Positions 8,434 through 17,030 of a stretch of DNA of 64,000 nucleotides are shown here, piece by piece. A program made the translations under genes and the position numbers. The number at the start of each line of letters is the position of its first letter. Within the stretch, counting starts at the first letter, position 1. Source of the DNA: Akkermansia muciniphila (GTDB lineage: Bacteria > Verrucomicrobiota > Verrucomicrobiia > Verrucomicrobiales > DEV007); assembly GCA_945883495.1 (NCBI GenBank), contig CAMCXS010000024.1, positions 1-64,000 on the forward strand. The letters are read 5' to 3'. The notes under the pieces are model-generated. The model did no database searches and had not been told where the DNA came from. It saw nothing but the letters and a program-made list of their open reading frames with translations.

Positions 8434-11400
8434 TCAATCGTTCCCATCCGGCGCCGGCACCGGGCTGGCGGAGCCGAGCACCGGCCCAGCGGCTCCGGCA
8501 TTCTGTGCCGCTACTTCCGCCGCGGTCTTTTCAAGCTTCCCTTGGAAGTAGTCTTGATAGATCAGGTACGCCTCTTTCTTGAAGATCGTCCCGTTGGCAT
8601 AGTCCCGTTCAAAGCTGAGGAATGAGGAATCTCCGGAATCACTGTATGGCCAAACATCCGCTGCATCTGGGGCTCCACGCTGGGCGTCATCGACTTCGAT
8701 GTGGTGCCCCGCTCCGTTGCTCCGTCCCCAACCGACTCCCACCCCGGGCTTGGTGAAATCCTTGGCGGCGGCCACGGCGGCGCAGGCCAGGATATCGTAG
8801 GTGTGCTTCTTCCCTTCCGCCCCTTCGAGCCGAGCGCCAGCCCCATCTGGCTTGGTGCTGATGACGAAATCGATGGCATCGCCCAATCCTCCATTCTGAC
8901 CGTGGTTGGGACTGGTGCTGACGCCCCAACGGTTGCCCGAAGTGAGCTGGAAGTAAAAGCCTCGAGCTTCGGCGGCATGAGCGGCGGCACTGGCGGCGTA
9001 GATGGTCCCCGCCCGCATCGTATCCCGCTGCTGACCTTCGCGGCCAATACCCAGCGCCCGGTTTTTGCTTGCGGCGATCAATGGATGAATCTCACCCGAC
9101 TTCCAAATCGGATGCCGCGGTCCGACGATTTCATTGCGTGCGTAGGACCGCTCCTTGCCCGAAGACACGTCCTCTTGCACGTACGTCACCGGCGGAAAGC
9201 TGCCGGATGTCATTTGCTTCAGTCCGTTTTCCCACAGCTCCGCTTCTTCCGAGCGCCGGGTCTGCAAGCCGTTGGGTCCACTGGTACCGGGCCAATACTT
9301 GCGCTGCTCCCGGAACAAAGCGGGCACGGCCGACCAGTTCCGCTTGCGGATGGCTTCGGCGATCAACCACTTCTCCCGGGTCTTGCCCTCAGGGGAAAGT
9401 TTGGCGCCGCGGTTGAAGGTATTCCCGATCAAGGCGCCGTTGCAATCTGGAGGCAACTCCCCACGCCCCAGCACATAGGCCTCCGCCGTGGTGCGCGACC
9501 AGTTCGGCAGCGTGGCCCGCTCAAACACGATCTTCGCCGTGTCCCAGGAGATGAAGACCTCGTTCTTGATTTGCGAGGCCAAGTACTTGGCGCTGTCCCC
9601 CGTCACCCCTTGGACCCGCAACAACGCGGTCATTTCCTTGGGACCCAGGATCCCTGCCCAGTCTTTCTGGATCTGCTCTTTGCTCGTGTAGCCCAAATCG
9701 TAGCCAAACCCAATGGTCACCCCGGATGCGTAGCCTGGCCACTGCGGACGCTGGTACATCCGCTCGTAATAGGTGCGGCCGCCGGTCTCGAACTTGATGA
9801 TGTGGTCGACCGCTTTTTTGGAGAGTCGCAATGGCCGCACGTTAACATAGTCCAGCTCTACGGCGTTCGTCTTTGTCCCCTCGTCTGGAACCGGGACGAT
9901 CGGAGCGGCATCGCCCGTCGGCTTCGGCGCGGGCTCTTCTGGCGGGGCCGGAGCAGGCGGCTCGGGGGTCGGGACCGGTTCCGGCGTTGGTTTTGGTTCG
10001 GGCTCGGGCTCCGGCTCGGGTTTTGGTGGCGGTTCCGGGGGAACGATCTGCTTGATGATCTCCTCCAAAATCGTCAGCGTCTCCGTCCGGTTGCGGGTCA
10101 CCGTCACCGTGGCCCAGTGTTTCTCCGGACCTTCCTGGCGGGGCTCCTCAAATGCCTTGCGGTACTGCAGCCAGGCGATCTGCGTGATCCGGATCTGCAC
10201 CATCAGCTCCGCGGACCTGGTCTGCTGAATCGCCAACGCGTGCAGACGTTCGTAAACGGCGGTCAGCTCATCGTCGGCTGTTTTTACGTCCGCCTCCGTG
10301 CCCTGCAATGGCTCTGTCCGGGATTTGAGGAGCGCTTCTAGGATCTCCGTGCGCTGCTCCAGCAATTTCGCAACGCTGGCCTCATAGCCAGATCCCTGGA
10401 TCTGCCGGGCTTCTTCCGTCGCCTCCAGCAGATAGGCGTCCCAGTATTTCTGAATGCTAAGGAAGGCAGGAACCAACTCTTCGGGAACGAGTTGGCGAAC
10501 CCGTTCCAGCGTGGCGGCCAGCTTCTGCTCGGCCTTTTGCAAGGGCGTGGGCGGAGCAGGCGGAACCGGTTCCGCTGGCGGAGCGTCGGGCAACGGCTCC
10601 GAGGGAGGAGCGACCGGTGGTTCCGGCATTGGCATTGGCGTCGGCGGGACGGGTGTCGGAACGGGTGGTTCCGGCATTGGCGTCGGCGGAACGGGCGTCG
10701 GAGCGGGTGGTTCCGGCATTGGCGTCGGCGGAACGGGCGTCGGAGCAGGCGGTTCCGGCATTGGCGTCGGCGGAACGGGCGTCGGAGCGGGCGGTTCCGG
10801 CATTGGCGTCGGCGGGACGGGCGTCGGAGCGGGTGGTTCCGGCATTGGCGTCGGCGGAACGGGTGTCGGAGCAGGCGGTTCCGGCATTGGCGTCGGCGGG
10901 ACGGGCGTCGGAGCGGGCGGTTCCGGCATTGGTGTCGGCGGGACGGGTGCCGGAGCGGGCGGTTCCGGCGTTGGCGTCGGCGGGACGGGCGTCGGAGCGG
11001 GCGGTTCCGGCATTGGCGTCGGCGGGACGGGTGTCGGAGCGGGCGGTTCCGGCATTGGCGTCGGTGGGACGGGTGTCGGAGCGGGCGGTTCCGGCGTTGG
11101 CGTCGGCGGGACGGGTGCCTCGGGCTGAGGCGTTGGAGCCGGGGCATCAATCGCCAAAGGATCGCCTCCGCCGAAATCTTCCTCTTTGGCGACGGTCCAG
11201 GGATCCGGGATCGGATCGGTGATCGGAGGTGCGGGGGGCTCGGGCGGCGCCGGTGTTGGTTTCGAAATGATTTCTTCCAGTTCCTCAGGGGTCAATGGCG
11301 GACCTGGCTCATAGGTATCGGGACGCAGATCCCCGATGGGCGACTCCGCCACCACCACCGGCGGCGGAGTCGTCGCCAGAAAAAACACCGCAGCCCCCAC

Positions 11401-11439
11401 GGCAAGGAGGCCAAAGAGGAAGAAGAGGAACGATTTCAC
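8434..11439 (-). CDS. Two-domain cell-wall hydrolase with Pro-rich repeat linker
   Basis: 1001 residues. An N-terminal hydrophobic segment (1-25) exports or anchors it. A long Pro/Glu/Thr linker (about 40-290) contains eleven near-identical 14-residue repeats. A helical region follows (about 300-480), then a second Pro-rich stretch. Residues about 545-760 look like a phage-lysozyme-type muramidase, with 'DHIIKFETGGRTYYERM' (catalytic Glu) and 'GVTIGFGYDLGYTSKEQI'. Residues about 780-930 resemble a zinc DD-peptidase of the M15/hedgehog fold, with 'SPNHGQNGGLGDAIDFVI' and 'GAGHHIEVDDA' supplying His, Asp and His ligands. Together they could cut both the sugar and the peptide parts of peptidoglycan. 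Domain names are by motif only; the long linker suggests reach through the periplasm or wall. Confidence 0.75.
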   Translation of the reverse strand: MKSFLFFLFGLLAVGAAVFFLATTPPPVVVAESPIGDLRPDTYEPGPPLTPEELEEIISKPTPAPPEPPAPPITDPIPDPWTVAKEEDFGGGDPLAIDAPAPTPQPEAPVPPTPTPEPPAPTPVPPTPMPEPPAPTPVPPTPMPEPPAPTPVPPTPTPEPPAPAPVPPTPMPEPPAPTPVPPTPMPEPPAPTPVPPTPMPEPPAPTPVPPTPMPEPPAPTPVPPTPMPEPPAPTPVPPTPMPEPPAPTPVPPTPMPEPPVPTPVPPTPMPMPEPPVAPPSEPLPDAPPAEPVPPAPPTPLQKAEQKLAATLERVRQLVPEELVPAFLSIQKYWDAYLLEATEEARQIQGSGYEASVAKLLEQRTEILEALLKSRTEPLQGTEADVKTADDELTAVYERLHALAIQQTRSAELMVQIRITQIAWLQYRKAFEEPRQEGPEKHWATVTVTRNRTETLTILEEIIKQIVPPEPPPKPEPEPEPEPKPTPEPVPTPEPPAPAPPEEPAPKPTGDAAPIVPVPDEGTKTNAVELDYVNVRPLRLSKKAVDHIIKFETGGRTYYERMYQRPQWPGYASGVTIGFGYDLGYTSKEQIQKDWAGILGPKEMTALLRVQGVTGDSAKYLASQIKNEVFISWDTAKIVFERATLPNWSRTTAEAYVLGRGELPPDCNGALIGNTFNRGAKLSPEGKTREKWLIAEAIRKRNWSAVPALFREQRKYWPGTSGPNGLQTRRSEEAELWENGLKQMTSGSFPPVTYVQEDVSSGKERSYARNEIVGPRHPIWKSGEIHPLIAASKNRALGIGREGQQRDTMRAGTIYAASAAAHAAEARGFYFQLTSGNRWGVSTSPNHGQNGGLGDAIDFVISTKPDGAGARLEGAEGKKHTYDILACAAVAAAKDFTKPGVGVGWGRSNGAGHHIEVDDAQRGAPDAADVWPYSDSGDSSFLSFERDYANGTIFKKEAYLIYQDYFQGKLEKTAAEVAAQNAGAAGPVLGSASPVPAPDGND
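10652..11113 (-). repeat. Coding 42-bp tandem repeat (Pro-rich linker)
   Basis: Eleven in-frame 42-bp units encode the 14-residue motif PPTPMPEPPAPTPV with a few substitutions (T for M, V for A). They are flanked by partial or altered units. Silent differences between units are few, which suggests recent unit turnover; copy number probably varies between strains. Unlike the intergenic 42-bp arrays, these units have no central palindrome and are explained by the protein repeat. Confidence 0.9.
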
Positions 11440-11585
11440 GGAGAGCGACGATTCACGGTTGGAAGGAGAGAACCAGAGACGCAGGGGCCGGAACGGAATT
11501 TTTCATTCAGGCAGTGACCACGGACACGAACCCCTGCGGGCAACCCAATCAAGCCGGGCCGCCCGTTGCCAGCAGTGATCCCTCT

Positions 11586-11948
11586 TCAGCTCTGCATGAG
11601 GAGCGTGGCGCTGATCAGGAGAGCCAAGAAGGTGATGATCATCCACTTCGTGGCCTCGGCATTTGACATTTCTTGCCAACCGGCATCGAAGCGATCTTGG
11701 AATCCGCGGCCCATGGAGTGCAAGAAGCCCACCCGGGAAAAGAGCCACACGGTGATCATCACCAAGCCTACCTTGCTGAGGTAAGTGGTGTATTGTTTGA
11801 TCTGAAAGCCGACCTCTTGCGAGACCAAGCCGCTCCCCACCAGACGATCCGCTCCAATGATGGAGGCGATCATGCCGGCAAAGGCGATGAGAAAGAAAGC
11901 GGCTTCACTGAAAGCGGTGCGACCGTGACGATTTGGTTTCGAGGACAT
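11586..11948 (-). CDS. Small integral membrane protein, unknown function
   Basis: 120 residues with about three membrane helices: 'AAFFLIAFAGMIASIIGAD', 'LSKVGLVMITVWLFS' and 'MIITFLALLISATLLM'. A charged loop rich in Arg/Asp/Glu lies between helices two and three. No catalytic motif is seen. It lies 150 bp downstream of the sigma-factor operon on the same strand and upstream of the wall-hydrolase gene, with 146 bp to the latter's start. The family is not recognised. Confidence 0.65.
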   Translation of the reverse strand: MSSKPNRHGRTAFSEAAFFLIAFAGMIASIIGADRLVGSGLVSQEVGFQIKQYTTYLSKVGLVMITVWLFSRVGFLHSMGRGFQDRFDAGWQEMSNAEATKWMIITFLALLISATLLMQS

Positions 11949-12099
11949 GGGAACGAAGATTCTGGAGATGCTGAAAGAACTTGCGATTTGAACCCCTCAC
12001 GGGTCACATGAATCGCGCCTTGATCTTATAACCGGCGACCCATTGCGCAAGCCTTCTGTGCGCGTAAGACGCAGAAGTACGCGGAAGTTGCGCGCTACG

Positions 12100-12576
12100 T
12101 CAGGGATTTGGCGGGGAGGGAGGGCGCCCCGGACCAGGGCCAAGGCCCGGAAGCCCACCCGGTCGCCCGGGCAACAGCGGCATAGGCCCCTCGTCGCGCC
12201 ATTTCTCCCGCATTTGCTGCCGGTAGCGCTCGATCCGTTCCCGTTGCTCCGCCGTGAGATGCGGTTCCACCTCTTCGTAAAAACTTCTCACGATCTGCAT
12301 CTGTTCCCACGCGGCCCGGCGCCGCTGCGCTTGAAGCCGTTGGGCGGTTTCTTTCACCATCGGCTCCAGCGTAATTTTTTGTTCCGCCGTCAACCCAAGC
12401 CGCTCGTCCATCCGCTTCAAGACCATGCCATCCCAAAAGCCCGGCCGGCTCATCGCCTTTTGCCGCGCAAACAGCGCTTGCCGTCCGGCCACCCAGCCCA
12501 CTCCAGCGCCCGCGACGAAAATGACGACCAGCGCCAAGCTGATTTTCCAGTGCAATCCTTTCACGGCAGCAGCCAC
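12100..12576 (-). CDS. CpxP/Spy-like periplasmic protein (LTxxQ-type)
   Basis: 158 residues: an N-terminal membrane anchor ('ISLALVVIFVAGAGVGWVAG'), then two helical hairpins each carrying an LTxEQ motif ('LGLTAEQKITLEPMV' and 'PHLTAEQRERIERYRQQM'), and a Gly/Pro-rich tail. This layout is that of periplasmic Spy/CpxP/heavy-metal-resistance proteins, which chaperone or sense envelope stress. Its start overlaps the end of the upstream membrane-protein gene by 16 bp, so translation is coupled. As the third gene of an ECF-sigma operon, it is probably part of the signal-sensing module. Confidence 0.7.
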   Translation of the reverse strand: MAAAVKGLHWKISLALVVIFVAGAGVGWVAGRQALFARQKAMSRPGFWDGMVLKRMDERLGLTAEQKITLEPMVKETAQRLQAQRRRAAWEQMQIVRSFYEEVEPHLTAEQRERIERYRQQMREKWRDEGPMPLLPGRPGGLPGLGPGPGRPPSPPNP

Positions 12577-12878
12577 TCCGTTTCCTCCGCCCGGGTTTCC
12601 AACACCGGGAAGAGCCCCTCATCCCCCGCTAGAGCTTGTTCCCGGTAGGTGGCCAGTCCTGCCACCACCAATGCGATGAAGGACGATGCAAACGCCGCCC
12701 GGAACGACATCCGTTCCCAGGCCGCCGCGATCTCCCGAGAGCGATCTTCCCGCCAACGCGCGGCGACCCGCAACGCAAAACCGAACGGTGCCTCCTCCGG
12801 CCGCACCGCCTGATCTACCCGATGCCGCTCCGCCAGCTTCGCCCAGGTTCCTTGAGTTTCCTCACGCTCTTCGTTCAT
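12561..12878 (-). CDS. Single-pass membrane protein, candidate anti-sigma factor
   Basis: 105 residues: a charged cytoplasmic half of about 65 residues ('AARWREDRSREIAAAWERM'), one membrane helix ('AAFASSFIALVVAGLATY') and a short acidic outer tail. It starts 15 bp after the ECF sigma gene and overlaps the CpxP-like gene. Position and topology are those of an anti-sigma factor, but the zinc-binding His-x3-Cys-x2-Cys signature of ZAS domains is absent, so the role is inferred from context only. Confidence 0.6.
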   Translation of the reverse strand: MNEEREETQGTWAKLAERHRVDQAVRPEEAPFGFALRVAARWREDRSREIAAAWERMSFRAAFASSFIALVVAGLATYREQALAGDEGLFPVLETRAEETEWLLP

Positions 12879-12893
12879 CTCAGTTCATGAAAA

Positions 12894-13502
12894 TCAGTTG
12901 GCTGCGCCCCTACCCGTCACTCCAGGCTCAAGCCGCCGCAGCGCCTCCTGCAGCTTGCGACGCGCCCGGAACGCCGAGACCTTGACCCGGGATTCTCCCC
13001 AATTCAAAATCGCGGCGATCTCCTTCACCGGCAACCCCTCCAAATCCAGCATCCGGAGCACTCGTTCCTCCTCCGGCCGTAGGGTGCCAAGCAGCTTGGC
13101 GAGCAATTCCCCCGTCGATTCCTCCCCATCCGGACGCGCCCGGGTCGAATGCTCCTCGGCCAGCACCGACTCCAAAAGCCGTTCCTCGTCCTCGGTCAGG
13201 TCGGCGCAACGCAGCTCCTTGCGGCGACGCTGTTTCCGCAGGTGATCGAAACAAAGGTTCCTCGCGATCCGAGCCACCCAATGCTCCATCGGCCGGTCTC
13301 CGCGAAAGCTCTCCAGCTTGGCAAACAACTTCAAGAAGACCTCCTGGGCCAAGTCTTCCTCGTCCAGCCCTCGCGGCAGATGGTGCCGCACGATCCGGAT
13401 CACCACTGGATACAACACCTCCACCAGCCGTTCCGCAGCGCCCGGCTCGCCCCGCAAAACGCGCGGCAACCACTCGGCGGCATTCTCTTCGCTGGACTCC
13501 AT
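12894..13502 (-). CDS. ECF RNA polymerase sigma factor (sigma-70 family)
   Basis: 202 residues, typical ECF length. Region 2 is clear: 'RGLDEEDLAQEVFLKLF' for core binding and 'HWVARIARNLCFDHLRKQRRR' for -10 recognition. After an acidic linker, region 4 follows with a helix-turn-helix: 'TLRPEEERVLRMLDLEGLPVKE', 'IAAILNWGESRVKVSAFRAR'. It is the first gene of a three-gene unit with a small membrane protein and a CpxP-like protein, suggesting control of envelope-stress genes and probably its own operon. Region 3 is missing, as expected for ECF factors. Confidence 0.9.
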   Translation of the reverse strand: MESSEENAAEWLPRVLRGEPGAAERLVEVLYPVVIRIVRHHLPRGLDEEDLAQEVFLKLFAKLESFRGDRPMEHWVARIARNLCFDHLRKQRRRKELRCADLTEDEERLLESVLAEEHSTRARPDGEESTGELLAKLLGTLRPEEERVLRMLDLEGLPVKEIAAILNWGESRVKVSAFRARRKLQEALRRLEPGVTGRGAAN

Positions 13503-13601
13503 TCACCTCGGGCGGCGGTTGGGGCTGCACTTCGTCTTCACAACGGGAAAGACGAACTCCGCACCCACCGGTTACAGGAGATCCACGCAAAAAATCTCCG
13601 C

Positions 13602-14312
13602 TCAGTCGAGCCCACCGGCATGAAATCCCGCCGCATGCAGGGCCTCGGCCAGCGCCGCCGGACTGAAATCCCCCGTCACCGTCACTTCCGACGCATTCTT
13701 CTCCATGCCGATCACCTCCGCCACGCCGTCCGCCGCCTTGATCGCATCCGTCGCCATCGTGACGCATTTGCCGCAGCACAGATGGATGCCGGACAGCTTC
13801 ACGGATTTCAACTTGGTCGTAGAATAGGTCTTTTTGTCCCCGAACGCCTCCAGGCTCGGCACGCCAAAGTATCCCGCCTGATGGATCGCTTTGACTGCCT
13901 CCAACGCCTTGGCGCCGTCCGGGGAGGCGATCGTGACGTTGTTCCCCGCTGTCGTCACCGTGACGCCTTCAATTCCACCGCCCGCCTTGATGACCGCGTC
14001 CCGGCAACTGCCGCAGCAGAGATGCGCGTTCGTCAACGTCAGCTCCACCGGCCCCGTAGGCAGCGCCGACTTAGCCTGCCACCCGGCCACATATTCGCGG
14101 TCCGCGTCCACCAGCATCGCCAACGGCACGTCCACCACCACGCCCCCTTCCCGCAAAATCCGGATCTTCGCCCCCTCCACTCGCTGCAATTCCCCGATAA
14201 TCGTCTTCCCCGTCGCAGCCTGCGTCCAAGTCCTCGATTCGGCCCACGCGGAACTCGCCAAGCAAACCAGACCAGCCATTGAGCAGAAGAAAAAGGACGA
14301 TGCGTTCATCAC
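13602..14312 (-). CDS. Secreted SHD1 protein with two heavy-metal-associated domains
   Basis: 236 residues with a signal peptide ending near 'CLASSAWA'. Residues about 25-80 form an SHD1-type beta domain ('RTWTQAATGKTIIGELQRV', 'VVVDVPLAMLVDADREYVAGW'), a domain common in PVC-bacteria secreted proteins. Two HMA-like ferredoxin folds follow, each with the metal-loop variant L-C-C-G-x-C ('LTNAHLCCGSC' and 'LSGIHLCCGKC'). Their spacing suggests thiolate metal binding outside the cytoplasm, perhaps copper or mercury capture or sensing. A second ATG directly after the first is an equally good start. Transcribed alone, 99 bp upstream of the sigma gene and possibly unlinked to it. Confidence 0.75.
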   Translation of the reverse strand: MMNASSFFFCSMAGLVCLASSAWAESRTWTQAATGKTIIGELQRVEGAKIRILREGGVVVDVPLAMLVDADREYVAGWQAKSALPTGPVELTLTNAHLCCGSCRDAVIKAGGGIEGVTVTTAGNNVTIASPDGAKALEAVKAIHQAGYFGVPSLEAFGDKKTYSTTKLKSVKLSGIHLCCGKCVTMATDAIKAADGVAEVIGMEKNASEVTVTGDFSPAALAEALHAAGFHAGGLD

Positions 14313-14378
14313 CGCCGATACGGTGTGGGGGTAGATCCCATTCTCAGCTTTTCTATCCGAAACACATCCCGCATCGAC

Positions 14379-16928
14379 TCAGGCGTCCGACCGCACGGCG
14401 GCGCTCACGGGGAGGTGGGAAGCCCGCCAAGCCGGATACATCGACGCCAGAACTGCCACCGGAATCACCCAAAGCGGAGTGGTCAGGACCTCCACCCAAG
14501 GCAACTGGAGGTCGATGGTCCAGCCAAAAAATGCCAGATTGACGACCCGGATCAGAATCCACGACATTCCAAGACCACAGAACATCCCAATTCCGCTGCC
14601 CGCCAGGCCGATCACCCCGGCTTCTAGCCAGTAGAGCCGCTGCAGTTGCATCCGGCTTGCCCCCGTGGCCCGGAGGATTCCCGTCTCCCGGGTCCGCTCC
14701 ATGACTAGGATCGTCAGCGCCAAACTCACCCCAAGAATCGCCACCACCACCGCGATCGTCCGCAAAATGTAGGTGACGGCGAAGGTTTGGTCGAACACGT
14801 CGAACACCCGTTTCCGCAAGTCCGCGTTGCTCAGCCAAGCGAGCCGATGTTGTCCGCCAGTCGCCTCCCGCAGCCGTCCCGCCTCCGCGCCTGGGCGCAG
14901 CTGCACCGCCATCGAGTGGATGCGCCCATCCCCTTTCCACCAAGTCTGGAATGCCTCGGCGGGGATCACGAGCTTCCCCCGATCATCGCTATAATCATAG
15001 TAGATCCCGGCCACCGTCAACTCCACCGCACCGGATGGCGTCGGGATCGACATCCGGTCTCCTTCCGCCAGCCCAAGCCGGCGCGCCAAGGGTTCCGTCG
15101 CGAACGCCCCGCCCGGACGTTTCCAGGCCGCAAGCTTTTCCTCCCGCCCCCCCTGAACGAAGCGTAGATCCCCGGAGCTCGGGTTCCCTACCGCCGCGAG
15201 CAGGAAAGCGGGTTTGCCGGGCAGACTGAGCGGCACCTGACGGTAGGTCTCGACCGCCTGAACGTCGGGGTGCACGGAAACCGCTGTGACGAAGTCGGCG
15301 GGCAGGAAATCTTGAAATCCCGTCACCTCATTCGATGCCGGAGTCACGTAAAGGTCCGCCTTCATCGATTGCTCCACCCATACAGCCACGGTTTCCCGGA
15401 AGGAGGATACCATCACCGATACCCCAATCGTCATCGCCAATGCCGTCATCAACGCCGCCACCGTTACCGACGAGCGATTCCACGAGCGCTCAAAGTTTTC
15501 CACAGCGATCCGCGCCAGCACAGCCCCAGGAAACCATCGCAACAGGCTCCGCAATCCGGCGGCCAGCCTCTGGCTGAAGAAAGGCGTTGCCGCCGCGAAG
15601 CCCGCTACCAGGAAGAAACAGGAAGCAAAGCTCCACCACGCCGGCCCAGCCCCCAGCGCCAACCACGAAGAAACCATGCTCAGCAGCAGCAAAGCCAGCC
15701 CCGCGCGCAGCCAAGCCCAGATCGGACCCGCCCCTACCCGCGCGTGACGATGCGGACGAAGCGCTTCCAAGGGAGTGAGAACCGCCGCTTCCCGCGCTGG
15801 TAGCCAAGCACCAGCCAGGCTCGCCCCCACCCCATACAACGCGCCTACCACCAGGTGCCCCGGGGAAACCACTGCACGAGCCACGTCGATGAGAACATAG
15901 TGCGACGAAATCGTCTCCGCTACCGCTCCCGCCAGGACCTGGGCCAGCACCTGACCGAGCGGCAACCCGAGCAACACGCCCGGCACGCCCAGGAGCAAGC
16001 CTTCGCTCAAGAAAAGAGCGAAGATTTGCCGTCGGCTCGCGCCATTCGCCCGCAGGATTCCAATCTCCCGCCGCCTCCGAACCACCGAAGCAGATACCGT
16101 ATTGTAAATCAGGAAAACTCCAACCAGCGCCGATACCATGCTAAGCGCCGTCAGGTTCAATTGAAACCCGTCCAGCATCCGCTGCACCTGCAAACTTCGC
16201 GTGCGCGGCGCTTCCACGAGCAGCTCTTCCCCAAAGTGATCCCGGAGCCGAGTAGCGATCCCGTCAGCCTCACCCGGGTCTCGCAACCTGAGCTGGATCG
16301 AGGTCAACCCGCCGGCCCCCAAGAAATCTTGCGCCCACCCCACGTCCATGACCGCGAGGGACTCCGCCGCGTCGTCGCCCAATGAACGCACCGGCAGGAT
16401 GCCCGCTACCGTGAGAATGTCCCGACGGCTGTCCTTCTCCACAGCCAAGCGATCACCCACCGCGATCCTGTGTCTCGCGGCAAATCGCTCGTGAAGCAAG
16501 ACCTGCCGAGACTTTCCCAACCAAGCCTCTAGATCAAAACCCGGAACGTCCCCCACCCGCCCTCCCACCGAGGCAAACGGCCCGCTGGAGAACGGATCGA
16601 CCCCAACCAGGTGTAGATAACTCCCTGGCAACTCCGGCAAGGTCAAATACCCCTCCACGACCGGCGTGGCTGCCTCGATGCCCGGAAATGCACGAACCTC
16701 TGCAAAACGATCCTCGGGCACCGCGATGCCCTGGCCTCGAATCTCCAAGTGACTTCGCCCCGTTGTCAGATCGAGTCCGCTCCGGAACGCCCGTGTCGCG
16801 CTGACGTTCGCGGCTTGAATCGCCACATAGACGGCAACGCCGATCGCCACGCTGACGATATCTAAGCACGCAATGACCCGGTGCCGAAGCAAGTAACGCA
16901 GGACCAATTCGTGGAAGAGACCGGGCAT
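14379..16928 (-). CDS. ABC transporter permease, MacB/FtsX family, double-module
   Basis: 849 residues. The N-terminal helix ('RYLLRHRVIACLDIVSVAIGVAVYVAIQA') and periplasmic MacB-like domain are followed by three FtsX membrane helices (about 255-390: 'ALVGVFLIYNTVSASVVRRRREIGILRANGASR'). A second half repeats the pattern and ends in another FtsX domain ('GVSLALTILVMERTRETGILRATGASRMQLQRL'). This is the LolCE/DevC-like architecture of permeases that extract lipids or proteins from the inner membrane. No ABC ATPase lies next to it in this window: upstream is a hydrolase gene and downstream the SHD1/HMA gene. It may work with an ATPase encoded elsewhere. Confidence 0.85.
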   Translation of the reverse strand: MPGLFHELVLRYLLRHRVIACLDIVSVAIGVAVYVAIQAANVSATRAFRSGLDLTTGRSHLEIRGQGIAVPEDRFAEVRAFPGIEAATPVVEGYLTLPELPGSYLHLVGVDPFSSGPFASVGGRVGDVPGFDLEAWLGKSRQVLLHERFAARHRIAVGDRLAVEKDSRRDILTVAGILPVRSLGDDAAESLAVMDVGWAQDFLGAGGLTSIQLRLRDPGEADGIATRLRDHFGEELLVEAPRTRSLQVQRMLDGFQLNLTALSMVSALVGVFLIYNTVSASVVRRRREIGILRANGASRRQIFALFLSEGLLLGVPGVLLGLPLGQVLAQVLAGAVAETISSHYVLIDVARAVVSPGHLVVGALYGVGASLAGAWLPAREAAVLTPLEALRPHRHARVGAGPIWAWLRAGLALLLLSMVSSWLALGAGPAWWSFASCFFLVAGFAAATPFFSQRLAAGLRSLLRWFPGAVLARIAVENFERSWNRSSVTVAALMTALAMTIGVSVMVSSFRETVAVWVEQSMKADLYVTPASNEVTGFQDFLPADFVTAVSVHPDVQAVETYRQVPLSLPGKPAFLLAAVGNPSSGDLRFVQGGREEKLAAWKRPGGAFATEPLARRLGLAEGDRMSIPTPSGAVELTVAGIYYDYSDDRGKLVIPAEAFQTWWKGDGRIHSMAVQLRPGAEAGRLREATGGQHRLAWLSNADLRKRVFDVFDQTFAVTYILRTIAVVVAILGVSLALTILVMERTRETGILRATGASRMQLQRLYWLEAGVIGLAGSGIGMFCGLGMSWILIRVVNLAFFGWTIDLQLPWVEVLTTPLWVIPVAVLASMYPAWRASHLPVSAAVRSDA

Positions 16929-17030
16929 CGGTTCGCAATGACTGCGAGAACCTTACGCTCCAACCCGCCCAGCGGCTACCTTATCCCACACTGTGAATCC
17001 GCCGCCTGCGGTTCTGAACCAGACGCCAGC

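Noticed and set aside
8701..11517. Large plus-strand reading frames, including a Gly-rich 224-residue frame
   Set aside because: They are antisense shadows of the wall-hydrolase gene and its 42-bp coding repeat.
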